From Brachyhypopomus gauderio (lineage: Eukaryota > Chordata > Actinopteri > Gymnotiformes > Hypopomidae), in assembly GCF_052324685.1 (NCBI RefSeq), contig NC_135222.1, forward strand, positions 6,859,414-6,923,413: 64,000 bases of DNA, in the 5' to 3' direction. This document shows, in pieces, positions 1 to 12,868 of this stretch (position 1 is its first letter; each line of letters opens with the position of its first letter). The translations under genes and the position numbers were made by a program. The notes under the pieces were generated by a model. It was not told the origin of the DNA, searched no databases, and saw only the letters and a list, made by a program, of their open reading frames with translations.

Positions 1-1003
1 GGCGTGGTTGTTGGTGCCAAACAGGCTGAGTATTTCAGAAACTGCTGATCTACTGGCATTTTCACACACAACCATCTCTAGGTTTTACAGAGAATGGTCT
101 GCAAAAGAGAAAATATCCAGTGAGCGACAGTTCTGTGGGCGCAAATGCCTTGTTGAAGCCAGAGGTCAGAGGAGAATGGCCAGACTTGTGTGAGCTGATG
201 GAATGGCAACAGTAACTCAAATAACAACTCATTACAACCGAGATATGCAGAAGAGCATCTCTGAATGCACAACACATCGAACCTTGAGGTGGATGGGCTA
301 CAGCAGCAGAAGAAACTGAGGCTACAATTCGCACAGACTCACCAAAATTGGACAATAGAAGATTGGAAAAATGTTGCCTGGTCTGATGAGTCTCGATTTC
401 TGCAGCGACAATCGGATGGTAGGATCAGAATTTGGCGTCAACAACATGAAAGAATGGATCCATCCTGCCTTGTATCAACAGTTCAGGCTGGTGGTGGTGG
501 TACAATGGTGTGGCAGATATTTTCCTGGCACACTTTGGGCCCATTAATACCAACTAATTAGCATCGTGTCAACACCACAGCCTACATAGCCTACCTGAGT
601 ATTGTTGCTGACCATGTCCATCCCTTTATGACCACAGTGTACCCATCTTCTGATGGCTGCTTCCAGAAGGATAACGCACCATATCATAAAGCGCGAATCA
701 TCTGAGACTGGTTTCTTGAACTCGACAATGAGTTCACTGTACTCAAATGACCTTCACAGTCACCAGATCTCAATCCAATACAGCACCTTTGGGATGTGGT
801 GGAACGGGAGATTCGCATCACGGATGTGCAGCCAACAAATCTGCAGCAACTGTGTGATGTTATCATGTCAATATGGACCAGACTCTCTGAGGAATGTTTC
901 CACTACCTTGTTGAATCTATGCCACAAAGGATTAAAGCAGTTCTGAAGGCATAAGGGGGTCCAACCCGGTACTAGTTAGGTATACCTAATAAAGTGGCCG
1001 GTG
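1..1003 (+). mobile_element. Tc1/mariner transposon relic, 5' end cut by window edge
   Basis: Transposase remains are split over several frames. An N-terminal helix-turn-helix-like piece lies at 8-193. The first catalytic Asp is in a WSDESRF block near 380-402. A DNAPYH block with the second Asp is near 671, and an SPDLNPI block leading to the catalytic Glu region is near 762-812. The three acidic residues expected of a DD34E transposase are visible, but not in one open frame, so the copy cannot make active enzyme. The downstream end is the fish Tc1 terminus CCTAATAAAGTGGCCGGTG at 985-1003, followed by a TA target dinucleotide. It lies in the last intron of palm1. The left inverted repeat is outside the window. 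Confidence 0.85.
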
Positions 1004-1005
1004 TA

Positions 1006-2153
1006 TAGAAATTTTAAATCTTTTCATAGAGTTCAAATTAGTCAAAGAAAAATGAATCCATGATTTTTATTTTTTTTTATGATGAAAAAAAAATTAAGAT
1101 TTTCCTGGGCACTGTACACTGGCGATAGAAAAAATACAGGATAATAGCCTGCTTAATGGAATTGAAGTATTCAATAAAAGCTAAATGACTGTACCAGTGC
1201 AATACCAGGCTGAAAGCTTGTCAGGTCTAAAACTATGACTAATTCATCTGACACACCTAACAGCAGCTTCTCGTAAAGGTACAACTTCAGCTCAGCATGG
1301 CTTAATGGAAGAAGAGTTTCATTGTTGTTTTTTTTGTTATTGTTTTGTTTTTTTACAGTTCCCCTAAAATGTATTTCTTCATTTTATATCCTTATTTGCC
1401 ACTTGTGGTGATCGGTGGCGCTCGCTGGTAGGCATGTGCTCGTGCTCACCCCGGCTGGAGCATGCTCCTTGCCCCTTAGAGATTTCACTAGCTGCCTCAA
1501 ACACCATTTTAAAAATCGGTTTCCTCATTGAGGTAAAAACATTTGTGTTACATGCTTTCATGTGAGGTTAAAAAAGCTAGTGATGCAAGGGGGCTTAAAT
1601 CACACAAATAAAAACTACCTACAAAAGAAAAACCCCATTGTTTTTCAAGCATTTGTCACAAGCATGTTAATACTGCTAGCTGCTAGTGCTAACAGTGGTG
1701 CTAATCCTGTGATGTTCCCACCTTGCTTAGCCCCTTCACTCTGTGTGCTAATGCTTGCCACAGCCTCTGACTGAGCCTTGGGCAGCTAAGAGTTTCAGTG
1801 AATTTCCACAACCACTGGACAGTATTCCACTGTTGACTACTGAGTGCTTTATTCATTCCCTTCACTCTAAGGGTGACAATGTTTACTACATGATGTTAAT
1901 GCTTCAATTGCGTCATCTGATATGTTCTTATTAGACATAGTATGTTCCTCAGGAAAATAACTTCATACTTACTGCCACTGCTGTTTTTTCATGATTAAAA
2001 CAAACAAACCAAAAAAACAATTGGGATACCTCTTCACTTCCCAAGTTATGTACGTTGAGAAATTTACAATGAAGGGTATGAATAAGGTTTAACCCACAAG
2101 TCTGTCCTACTCATCCTGTCCACCTGTGCCTAACCTAAATTTGTCTTTTACAG
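1006..2153 (+). other. palm1 last intron, remaining part
   Basis: Non-coding sequence between the Tc1 end and the palm1 terminal exon. It is AT-rich with short homopolymers and no recognised element. It closes with a usual branch/pyrimidine region and the acceptor TCTTTTACAG ending at 2153. Confidence 0.6.
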
Positions 2154-2731
2154 TGGTGCATGAGGTACGTGCCGTAGATGGTGCTGTGGCCAATGGCGTC
2201 CACCAGCTGAGCTCCTCTGAGGTGGAGGACCTCATTCACAAGGCTGATGAAGTCTCCATGACTGAGAGCAGCAGAGCTACGTCCACACAGGAGGTGGAGA
2301 AAATCTCCAAGGCAGAGAAACCGGAGGTCGCATCCGCGCAGGCAGGCGTCCCTGCCGCCGTGACGGAGATCACAGGGGTGGAGGCCAAACCCTCCGCAGC
2401 CACCCCGCCCACAGAGGTGGGTGCAGCCAGCGCAGAGAACCCCGTCACCATGGTCTTCATGGGCTACCAAAGCGTGGAAGACGAGGATGAGACGAAGAAG
2501 GTTCTGGGGCTGGAGAGCACCACTGTCACGGCTGAGCTCGTGGTCATTGAAGATGGAGAGAAGAAGGCCACCGCTGCCGCTACCCAGGAGGAGCAGGCAC
2601 CCCCAAACGGAGGCCCCGCCGAGCCGGCCAAGGCCCAGGAGGAGACCGCGGAGGCGCTTCAACCCGAGCCCGCCTCTGCCGACATCAGTGTCAAAGAGAA
2701 GCAGCCGTGCAAATGCTGCACCGTCATGTGA
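2154..2731 (+). CDS. palm1: Paralemmin-1, last coding exon (5' exons outside window)
   Basis: Paralemmin-1 is a prenylated and palmitoylated phosphoprotein of the inner plasma membrane, linked to membrane dynamics, filopodia and dendritic spines. This exon encodes about 192 residues. The block VHEVRAVDGAVANG followed by SSSEVEDLIHKADEV, the ITGVEAKP segment, and the VTMVFMGYQSVEDEDETKK block running into KVLGLES and AELVVIED match the conserved C-terminal half of PALM. The C-terminus is CKCCTVM, which gives a CaaX box (CTVM) with two upstream cysteines for palmitoylation. The exon begins after the acceptor TTTACAG with a codon split 1+2, so the N-terminal coiled coil lies upstream of the window. 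PALM1 rather than PALM2, PALM3 or palmdelphin is chosen from these blocks and from the neighbours misp and ptbp1. The a/b teleost copy cannot be told. Confidence 0.94.
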
Positions 2732-3155
2732 GCGCAGGCACGGTGCCCTGCAGGGACCCTTCCTCACCACGCTACACCGTGACACCATGCCAACGAAACA
2801 ACACCGTCGCAAACACAGAGGAGTGACAACATCTTGCATCTTTTCATCGAAAGCTATTGTTTTCTTCATTTTTACCTTTTATAATTTTTTACTTTTTTTT
2901 TTTTTTGTTTTTTTTTCCTTTGCGTTCATCTGCCGCATGCATTTCTTTTCTGCTTTGGTTTCATTGTAACTGAGACAGATGCTCTCTAGCGCCACCTTCC
3001 AGAAAGAAGGTTGCAGATTTCATTATTTTATGCTCTTGCTTGTTACCAAGCACCGGTCAACACGTGTCTTTCTCTTTTCCAGCTTACACTTCTTACACAA
3101 ATTCATAGGTTTTGTAGTCTTACCTTTCTATATGAAGGACTCTGATATCTCTGTA

Positions 3156-3190
<35 letters not shown>

Positions 3191-6005
3191 CGAATCATTT
3201 ATTTTTAATATATATTTATTTTATGCTCCATTCTTAAGCTCATTGTTTGCAGAAGCATGGTGTGTGAATCGCTCTCTGTTTCTGCTCATATTTGATCTTT
3301 GTCCAAAGCAGACAACACCGGGAGGGGAGGGAACAGTCATCCCATGGCATAGTGCTACACTTCTGACTGATCAAACTGTGAGCAAAGACACAGCCTTGCT
3401 GTTCTACAAGGAGGACTAAAGATAATATGGGATTTCATAAACACATGCTACACTTAAATAATAGGTCACATGTAATGAGATATCAGTCCTGAGCAAGCTT
3501 ACCCATGTATTGATTTCAGGTTGCATGTAAAAGTGCTTGTGTGTGTGTATGTGTGTTTGCGTGCACCAGCATTTGTAATGGTGCTGCCATTTGATTACTC
3601 TGTCTCACACATTCACATAAAAAAAACACACACACATACTGTGAGGCACTACAGAGCAATCCTCGTATCTGGACCTTGTGTTTTAATAGCCCTCCCAGTC
3701 ACACACTCTCACATACACACACACTCTCACACATGCACTCACACACACACACAGTCATGCCTGCTCTGTTCCCTCACTGAGGTCAATTCTGCATAGTTTG
3801 GTTTTATATTCTTGTGTGTCCATTAGGGAGTGGTCCTCTTTAATCTGAGAATTTAAAGAAAATTTAAATAGTATCACTAATGTTAAAGAGAGGGGTCTTT
3901 CATATTGAAAAGTCAGAATGAGGAAATGATTAGATTTTCTCAGTTTTTCCCTGATTCTCACTCTCGCCTCAGTTTATTTGCATTAATTTCTCATGCTTTT
4001 TGATGTTACCTGAAGTCCAGTCCAGTTCAGTTCCTGGCTCATTTTGTATGAATAGCTGATCAAATATCTGCCTATGTAAGTACTTCAACAGCCTTGATCT
4101 TTCTCTGAGGTAGATTGCTTTCATGGAAACAGTGTGTATGTGGGGGGGGTGGGGGTCATGTGGGACAGTGGTGTTGGACGGGTGGGGGTGCGGGAGGGGT
4201 GCCAACTTGCACTGCCTTTACTCTCCTCTAAGACAGTCAGCCCAAGGAGAAATTAACACGGAGAAATGACCAGTTTGCTGGAGCCAGACCTATGCAAGAG
4301 CTCTTCCAGGTAGCCTGGTCAGCAGCTGTTAAATGATGCTTGCGATTGTGAAGTAAGATCCTGGGGTGTTCAGTTCCCACACACCATTACATCTCCTCCT
4401 GAGCCCAGTGGCTCCACAGGGCAACACTGCTGAATGTGGATGCTGAGAATAAATTTGGCATAGAATGTTAACTGGCAATTCAACCAGTTTAACCAAGTCT
4501 CAAAGATGCCTATCACAGTGTAAAAATATTAGCATGCCAAAACCGAAGTTCACATAAAACATGTTGGGTTTTCCTTATTTTAAAAATTCTTTTAGTTTTT
4601 TTTTCTTTTTGTGGTCATTACTTTTTCAGCTGGTGTCAATGGCATATGGCTTGTTGATCTTAGTGGAAGATGTGATCGTTGGTCTGTCTGTAATACCTAC
4701 TCATGTATTATGAGGATTGATTTTATTAAGGATTCTTGTGGTGCTAACTTATCCAAACTGTCATGCAACAAGTTCTTTTTCTAAAATGCATTCTTTGCAG
4801 CTAGCCTTTTGCTCCTGGTAGCAACAATGAGTTACTTTATAGTGTTTGCCTCTGAGTATCACTCCTGTTTTTCTAAATTTAGCATGTATGCTAACAACAA
4901 ATGCTAGCCTTTCTCTTTTGTTGGCTAATTCACTTTTATTTTTTTTATTTTTAGTCATTTATTCTTTGTAAACAGATATGGAAATGCATTATAACGTTTT
5001 TTATTAAGATGTTCGAAATTGCTTTATGCTCTTTCACTGGCACTACCACACTAGTTTGGAGGTATTTGTTTGGGACTCTTGGTTTGTGTCTGTGTGCGCG
5101 TGTAAGCGTGTGCACTTGAGTGCTCTCCTTTTGTATTGGCAGGAATGATGTCTACATAGCTGCACTTATTCTGGTAAGATTTCCTTGGGAAATCCTTGGC
5201 GCGTGCCTTGACACTACTATAGTTCTGACCGTGAGCCAAAGTTGGACGGAAATTATGGAACAGCTACACCTGTGTATCCATGTGAACCGCAAGACACCCC
5301 ATCTGCAGAGACCTGCCATCTCATCCACAAGATCCACACGGTGCGGTGTCTGTGAAGCTTGCTTGTCTGCGCGGACATCCTGATCATGGAGCAGGCCGCT
5401 TACCCTCAACCTTCACCAATATGGCAGACAAGCAAAAGCTGATGGCAGCCATTCTGAGCTTCCTGTACCATCACCTGGACTCACATGTCACTATGAGCAT
5501 TATAGTTACCTCTGATGTTTTTTTTTTGTTTGTTTTTTTTTGCTCAGCAGCGCACCCTAGTGTTCATCAGTACTAACATTCCAGTTCCGATGTGTTCCAC
5601 AGCCCCGAATGCCTTCTTGCCTGGCCAAACGGCCTGGCATCTCTCTTTGTAAACATGCATGCTTTTTATAGGTATATCCACATATCTACATATCCATGTC
5701 TGTGTTCAGTAATGTCTCCCTCTCCTTGTAGCTGAAGCCTCTCCTATCCTCCATAATGTCAGTGATCTAGATGTTCCAATCATTGTGTCTGGGAGCACGG
5801 CCGAAGGAGCGGACTTCCTGCTAGTGTCAGTGAGGTCACTTCCTGTATTGCAGTGAGGCTCTTGGTTGCTCTGACTCCATTTCTTCCTCACGGGGCAGAC
5901 GTCTCTTAGTCGCCATCATGGAAATGAACTCGGGCTCGGGAAGATCTGCTTTCTTACTGACGTGAAAGTGCTGTAGAATGGGTCTGAAACGATATTAAAA
6001 TGTGA
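2732..6005 (+). other. palm1 3' UTR and intergenic tail
   Basis: No coding signal. It begins as the palm1 3' UTR. Candidate polyadenylation hexamers are AATAAA at about 4449 and ATTAAA near 5993; which one is used cannot be decided from sequence. It contains T-rich runs (2891-2920), an (AT)n tract, interrupted CA repeats at 3628-3755 and a G-run near 4142-4152. Confidence 0.45.
3161..3190. repeat. (AT)n microsatellite
   Basis: About 15 AT units inside the probable palm1 3' UTR. Confidence 0.9.
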
Positions 6006-7309
6006 CGTGCTTAATGGAAAACGATAACGGTCTCCTGTGTTTTGCTCTCCTAAAGAATGACATCACAAACATCTAGTTAGTGTGCATTTTAGGTCACCAA
6101 GCAAAATATGGTCAGCAATGACGAGTGAGTTCTGCTGGACTTACAAAGGAGCACAGAGCGTTGCAAAGAATAGACATTTCCCTTCATGCTCCCAAGATAA
6201 GGGGTGTTTCCTGCCCTTCTCAGCAGCATGTTTTTCAAAGCCGTTCTGAGAGAGGTCTCACATCGTCACTACTGCTGTTCAGGGCTAAAGGAATGGACTA
6301 GACTCTCTGTATGGCATGAGGTGGGGCTGGATTAGGTTATGTGGGAGGTGGTGTTCTATTCTTTGACTTTGTCTAGGACTTGCTGATGGTCAGCAGCATT
6401 CCAGCCTCATATCCCTGCTCTCAGCGCGCACACACACACACACAGAGCAACTGCAGCCAGAATATAACAACCAGGTCCCAACACACCAACTTGGGGCTTT
6501 GTCTATTTGGCTAATACCTTCTGGACCACACACGCAGATGGTGGAGTCAAACACACACATGCACGCACGCACACACACACACATCCAGCCAAAAAGGAGG
6601 GGGGGCTTTAATAGAGGCATCATCCCAAAGTCCATCCCAAAAACCAATGGGCCTTTTTTAGCACTGGACCAAGATTTAATGCTGTGCCTGGCTTACACTG
6701 CATGGAACAGACTGCAGTGCAAACTGAATAATCCTGAGTGGGCCATTGGTAAGCATGAGACGAGAGCACATACCACACATACCCCACACACACACCCCTT
6801 CCCGGCTGTTGCTTAAATCCAGTATTCAAGTTAACAGTTCACTGTTTTTTGAAGTTATCAGCCATGTTTCAGTACACACCTCCATGTCAAGTGTTATGCA
6901 ACAGTTTGGAGCATGTGAGGTAAGTGAAGTCTGCTGTACTACCATATACATGTAGATGTTTCACATACATGTACACACACAAACATTAAATATTTAGGAC
7001 AAGACTTATTCTACAGTTTGTTTTTAAATGAAGAGTGGGTTTAGACATTACATAGCACTACCACTAGATGGCAGGATTTTGGTATTTGTAAAACTTGTTT
7101 ATCAGATTCATATCAAACAGATAAATCATATGAAAATATTTTATCCAAAACATTTTCAACTTGTGTTCTCTGTCCCCATTCCATATGGTGCAAATTCAAA
7201 CGGGATTTCCTCAAAATTGAATGCATGTCGAAAAACACAGAAGAATGCATGTCAAATTAATATGAAAGTACGAGAAACATTAAATCCAAAACAGAAAGTG
7301 ACAACATGT
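6006..7309. other. Intergenic, CA-rich, no gene seen
   Basis: Two interrupted CA tracts (6428-6447 and 6550-6583) produce spurious His/Thr open frames on both strands. No splice-site-bounded coding block was found. The far end of the Tc1 element at 7310-8651 may extend into this stretch, but I could not find its inverted repeat. Confidence 0.5.
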
Positions 7310-8651
7310 TCAACATGTGGAATACATGTCAGAATGGACAGCAAAACCTGTTATGTTGTTTTCACATCTCATTGGGTTTACTGAAAAATACACGTTTTGT
7401 TTTCCATATAAAAATGCTGAATTTGTGTTGGCATGGACAGTATTCATCAATTTGGTGCCAAATCTCTTTGATAGCAGTTGCCAGATCAGCTTTGCAGGTC
7501 GGAGCCTTCTTGTGGACCATTTTTTCTCAATTGGGTTGAGATCTGGACTATTTGCAGGCCATGACATCGACTGAATGTGTCTTTCTCCACGGAATGCCTT
7601 CACTGTTTTTGCCCTATGGCACGATGCATTGTCATCTTTGGAAAATAATTTCATTATCTCCAAACATCTGTTAAATTGAAGGGATGGGGAAAACTGTCCA
7701 AAATGTCAATGTAAACTTGTGCATTGATAGAAGAATTAACCACAGTCATCTCCCCAGTGTCTTTACCCGACATGCAGCCTCATATCAAGGACTGTGGAAA
7801 TTTGGTTGTTTTCTTCAGGCAGTCCGCTTTATAAATCTCATTGGAACGGCACCAAACAAAAGTTCCAGCATCATCACCTTGTACAATGCAGATTCTTGAC
7901 TCATCACTGAAGATAACTCATCCAGTCATCTACAGTCCATGATTGCCTCTCTTTAGCCCATTGCAGTCTTGTTCTTTTCTGTTTAGGTGTCAATGATGCG
8001 TTTCTTTTAGCTTTCCTGTATTGAAATCCCATTTCCGTCAGGAGATTTCTTACGGTTCGGTCACATACATTGGCTGCAGCTTCCTCCCATTTATGCTTCA
8101 TCTGTTTAGTTGTACTTTTTCATTTTTCAAAACAATGAAAATGGCCTTAAGTTATTGTCTTGATGCTTTGAAGTCTTTCTACCAGTACACTTGGCTTTAA
8201 CAACCATCCCATGCTGTTTGTATTTGGTCCATATCTTGGATACAGCTGACTGTGAACAGCCCACATCTTTAGCAACCATGTGTGAAGTTACCTTCTTCAT
8301 GAAGTTTCACAATCCTCTCTTTTGTTTCTAGAGACATTTCTCTTGTTGGAGTCGTGGTTCTTACCACTCCACTTCGTCCAGCAGCCCTCCAAGGTGTCAT
8401 GACTGCAGGTGTTTTTAACTGCAGACTAACGAGCAGATCTAATCTGAGGCAGGTGCCCATTTAGGGAAAGGAAATTGACTGGGTGTGTCCTTATTTTCTA
8501 CCTCCAATTTGAGTGATTCCATACAAGTTGCACTTTGGATTGACCTTATTATTGCATCATGTTTTTGATCTGAGTTTGTTCTACAGAATAAAATGTCTGA
8601 ATGTGTGCTCATCCCAGACTGGTGATTCTATACTTTTTGCCAGGGGTTGTA
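7310..8651 (-). mobile_element. Tc1-like transposon relic, minus strand
   Basis: Reading the minus strand from 8651, the element opens with the terminus TACAACCCCTGGCAAAAAGT. It then shows an N-terminal transposase block (METKERIVKLHEEG-like, near 8300), a middle block with KQKRTRLQWAKER near 7980, and a C-terminal block DDNASCHRAKTV...SPDLNPIEKKW near 7500-7640, which holds the second Asp and the Glu of the DD34E triad. The blocks are in different frames with stops between, so the copy is dead. The terminus near 7310 is not recognisable, so that boundary is the end of the coding homology only. Confidence 0.82.
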
Positions 8652-9521
8652 CAGTCCACCTTGAAATGTAAACAAGGCACAACTACACAGTGTGTTTATA
8701 GTTGTTATTCATCCATGACAACACATCCATTCATTGATTCACACCTGACTTAAATGAATGCCTAATTGCTCCATAATTGCTCTACTTCCCTTTGACTTGC
8801 CTTTGTTGTTCACAAATATTAAGTCAAGGTTTCAAATGTGCAAAAAGAGATTTTTCTGCAGAGGAAAAGACAAGCTAATTCAACCTGAATGCAGATTTTG
8901 CAGTCTGGGCAAATTTGTGACATGCAGGTTCCAGTAACACAAAGCTTTAGTGTCTCAGATGAATTCAAACACAAGCTACAAACCAGCAGGGAAATGCTTG
9001 AAGACTATGAACTAAGATAAATAAAGAACAAACCTTGCTTTAAAGTATCATATTATATAGAAAACGCATCCAAGATAAAGACAGCATCCTGATTTAACCA
9101 AAAACATTGAAAAATGAGGAAATGAAATGGGCTAAACATACATAAAGACTTCTAGAAGGTAATAGTAACCAGAGAGCGCCATGCATCATTTGCTGGGCCA
9201 GATGGACGAGCCAATGACTGGATCTGTAATAATGGTAATAGTAAAACGCATATAGATGCTGACACGTACACATGACACATTCACCTATCATCTCACCCTA
9301 CCAGGTTCTTAACAAAGGCCATGGCATTTGACCAATGGGAAACTTTCACTGCTTTTGCTCTATAAAACTTGCCCATGGCTCAGTCCAAAGTACGAGTAGC
9401 CAAAGAACAATGCCAGAATAACAATGGAGTGGCCAGAGTAAACCTGCCTTTCAAGATGGCTTCTTATTGGTAGACTCTTAAAGATGCCATTGGCAATTTT
9501 TTTTGTTGATACTTCTGTTCA

Positions 9522-9602
9522 AGGCAAGGCAAGGTTTCTTTCCATAGTACCTTTCATACACACTGGAGATTCAACGTGCTGTACACAAAAGAACAGAAAA
9601 AA
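9522..9602. repeat. Interspersed repeat, AAGGCAAGGCAAG type
   Basis: The CAAGGCAAGGCAAGG start, the 'tagtacctttcatacacac' core and the 'gattcaacgtgctgtac' end resemble a short repeat that is very common in fish genomes. Family assignment is from memory of the motif only. Confidence 0.5.
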
Positions 9603-11165
9603 ATTATTATGACCTGAGCTCTCTCATCTTGGGAAGGTCACTGCCACACAGTATAATACATACAATTTAAAAACAATTTTATTTCTATTTTAAAGAAATA
9701 AAATAGAAAAAAAAAAACATTTTAACAGCAGGACCGCATCTGGACACAAATGATTCTGAAGATAATTCCGAACACGTTATTGCCTTCCACTTATAAACCT
9801 TATATCTTGACATATACCTAATTGATATTCATATAATGAATATGAGATTGCATTTAAACAGATTAAGATCCACTGCATTCATCAACATTACTCAATTTCT
9901 TAACAGAAAAATAGTATGTGTGAATTTGTGTTGAATTAATTCAATTCAATGTCATTCAGACCGCTTTGAAATGCAAATAGCTCAGAACTAAACTGCATTC
10001 GTTTGAGTGCTGTGAATGTGTCAAAGCAAAACACAAGACACATCACGGCTATTTGTTCCACAGCAAAATGGCATCACTGTCCAGTAACAGGCCCCCTGCC
10101 AAATGTGCTGTGTGGTCCATATGGGGCCCTACAGACCACAGCAGAGTTGCAGCCAATCAGATCACCAGAGTTTACTTTTGTAGAATGTAACTTATGCTCG
10201 TATCCAAGGCAACATACATATGTACCAGTTTGACCTCATATGTACTGCTCTGACATTGGCAATACTACCACCATGTGCTACCAGGTGAGATACAGGAAGC
10301 CACTGGAAGTTCAGCAGTTATTTGTAATGAATGGATCCTTCTCTGTTTCCTTTTGTGGAATAGTTACCCATGCATCTCTTATCACTAACTAGTCTGATGA
10401 TCTGATGAACAATTCCTCTGGACATTCACTCTTTCTTAATCTGTAATGTTGTGATGTCACCGATACAGTCCATTTCTACCATGTGGTGTTTTTTCTACCA
10501 TGTGGTGTTCTACCATTAGGTGTAGGTGCATGTGTGTGTTTGGTGGGGGGAGTGTGTCTAAACAACTTCCCCCCTCTCCCCTCCACAATCAGTCTCAGAC
10601 ACTCAGACACTGTATGTCTGGATGTGGTAGGTGTGGCTGATTACATTGGTTGGACTTTGTCTGTGACTTCGATTCAATAAAACTTGGCGAAAGGCAAAAC
10701 ACGGTGCTAAGTGTATATGTTATTTTGCTTAATTTACTGTCATAAGGTAAGTTTCCAGCGTTTCACTGTTATCGGAATATGTGCTCACCATCTCGTGATT
10801 GTCAACTATGTTGAGGTTTTACTGAGGATGGTTGTATGTAGTTTAATATTTATCCTGAAGAATTTAGGACGTTTTATGGTGTGGAATAAGGATTTTTTAA
10901 AAGGTGGAGTAGAGGTAGGAGTGCTTACTGGTAAGAGGAGAAATTAATATGAAGTTAAAGCACAGGCACAATTTTTCCAGAATTGTGACCTTTGCATGTG
11001 TTAAGATACTTAGGCTTGATCTATAATCCTTTAATAAAGTCAGTAATTTTTACTGATAATAGTTAAATTACCCTTCGGTTCTTGAATATTCTATGGACTG
11101 ATCCTTGGTATAATTGTTGATTAATATACCTTGTCTCATTTTTAAATCAGACCCTGATGAACTGT

Positions 11166-11228
11166 AGATGAATAAGAATAAGAATATCTTTATTGTCATT
11201 ATACCAGGTATAATGAAATTAAGGTGCC
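11166..11228. repeat. Interspersed repeat tail, CTTTATTGTCATTATAC type
   Basis: The phrase TCTTTATTGTCATTATAC followed by GGTATAATGAAATTAAGGTG is a common 3' tail of fish retroposons. Only the tail is recognisable. Confidence 0.4.
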
Positions 11229-11679
11229 TTACTTGTGGTGTAAAGTGTTTAAAATATTTTAAATAAACTATAAATTACAGTAATTTACAAGAAAGTATTT
11301 AACAAATAACAAATAGCTTTAGAAGCAAATGCTATTGAGATGCTATTAAAATGTAATGGGATATGTTTAGAAATATCTGAGATAGAATGTTGAGAGATTA
11401 TCTTGAATGACAGCTATGTGGACAAGTGTGCATTATTAAAATTACTTCATTTTCATTATAGCAACGATAGCATTTAAAACAAAACATTCCTTCTGTAAGG
11501 CCTCCCGCCCTTGGCAGCTGGCACTTGGGCTGAACTGACTTACCCATTGTCTCTGTTTTGAAATAAAAAAAATGTTGCAATCCACCCATCTACAGAATGC
11601 TGTCAACAGCAAAACATGGTGAGAATTTGACAAAATTATGACAATCTCTTGTTTTTGGGGCCCTCCCATCTAAGAGCCT

Positions 11680-11953
11680 CACCCAATCAGGAGTGTGTAA
11701 AAGTAAGCTTCCAAGAAGTGTTGCTACAGGTTTATCAGGGACGCACAGGCCACAGTGTCTGAACTCTGACAGTTCAGCTCGGGGACCTAAACTTTTGAAA
11801 AACTACGTCAGATAGTCACTCGAGCAGGCTGTCTCATCTAATGATTTTACTACATTCCGCTGCTCTCCTGCATTACATGAGAATAGAAGAAGGATTCATT
11901 AATTTCATCCAGTTTTTACGAGAAAACTACTGTATTCTCTTCGTTGTTAGGAG
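11680..11953 (+). promoter_or_regulatory. misp: Probable misp promoter and non-coding first exon
   Basis: A CCAAT box is at 11683-11687. About 270 bases downstream there is a strong donor (GGAG|GTGAGT, exon end 11953). It can splice to the acceptor TTTTGCAG (exon start 12739) that opens the misp coding exon. This gives a 5' UTR exon of unknown start and a 785-bp intron that contains a long CA repeat. Inference only; no transcript evidence. Confidence 0.4.
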
Positions 11954-12541
11954 GTGAGTTTTTCAGAACGGTGGATTACATTGTGAAACTGGTCATTATT
12001 TTATACATGGCACTCATCTCTCTAATACTTATTTGACTGTATATATTTTAAAAGGCTATAACAAATAAACCTAATTCCGATGAGGAATATTATGTTTCAT
12101 ATTTTTCATATTTCACCTACATTTAATTCAATATTCTACTCAACTATGTTTTGCTCTTGTTTTTCCATGCAACACAGCATAAAAGAATCTTCTAGACATC
12201 TGATGTCGTGTTACATTATGCAATATTTTCACAGCTGTGTGAAATGTCGCATTGTTTAAAAACACTGGTGGCATTTTTTCTACATAATGGGAGCTTAAAT
12301 TGTAAATGATTGAAGAAGGTGTGGCTGCTCTTCTGAGTTTCTCCGCTCACACTATTGGCAATCATGTGCTTCATTGTTAAACCTGAACTGTGTTAGCAAT
12401 GTAATTTTATTATCATATATTATATTTTAATATATAATTATTATATATGTTTATATATACTTCATTCATTATATTTAATCATGGCATCTTTTATTTCACT
12501 ATTCTGTCACATCAGGAGAAATGTTTTAGGACAAACCACAA

Positions 12542-12543
<2 letters not shown>

Positions 12544-12608
<65 letters not shown>
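12544..12608. repeat. (CA)n microsatellite
   Basis: An uninterrupted CA tract of about 32 units in the inferred first intron of misp. Its length makes it likely to be polymorphic. Confidence 0.95.
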
Positions 12609-12611
<3 letters not shown>

Positions 12612-12868
12612 TTAAGAGTTACACACACAGTTAATAGTTAAAATTCTGTAATCACCAAAAGTAGTAAGTAATTTTAACAGTTTGTGCCCTTTAACCATAT
12701 TCAAAAAGGACTGAAATCCTGGTTTCCTGATTTTGCAGAAAGAGACGCCCTTTGTATCAGGCAACCCTCAAGATGGGCACATACTAGTTGACCTATTCCT
12801 GTTGGCCTGCTGCATCACTGGTGCCTGTGTCGTTAGAGTCCCTGCTGGGGGAATCATCCAGGAGAACC

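Larger units (their letters stand above)
8652..11679. other. Intergenic palm1-misp, no gene seen
   Basis: No exon-like block. It holds two short interspersed fish-type repeats, listed separately, an A-run at 9709-9717 and a G-run near 10543. Small open frames at 10003-10233 and 10711-10947 have no splice context or recognisable motif. Confidence 0.5.

Noticed and set aside
2135-2869. 244-aa minus-strand open frame
   Set aside because: Shadow of the palm1 exon on the opposite strand; Cys/Leu/Arg-rich with no family signature.
12544-12608. CRISPR-like regular repeat
   Set aside because: A simple CA microsatellite in a eukaryotic genome; no spacers.
12788-12868. Upstream extension of the misp frame
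   Set aside because: The extension would start at TTG; the first in-frame ATG with a strong context is 12869.
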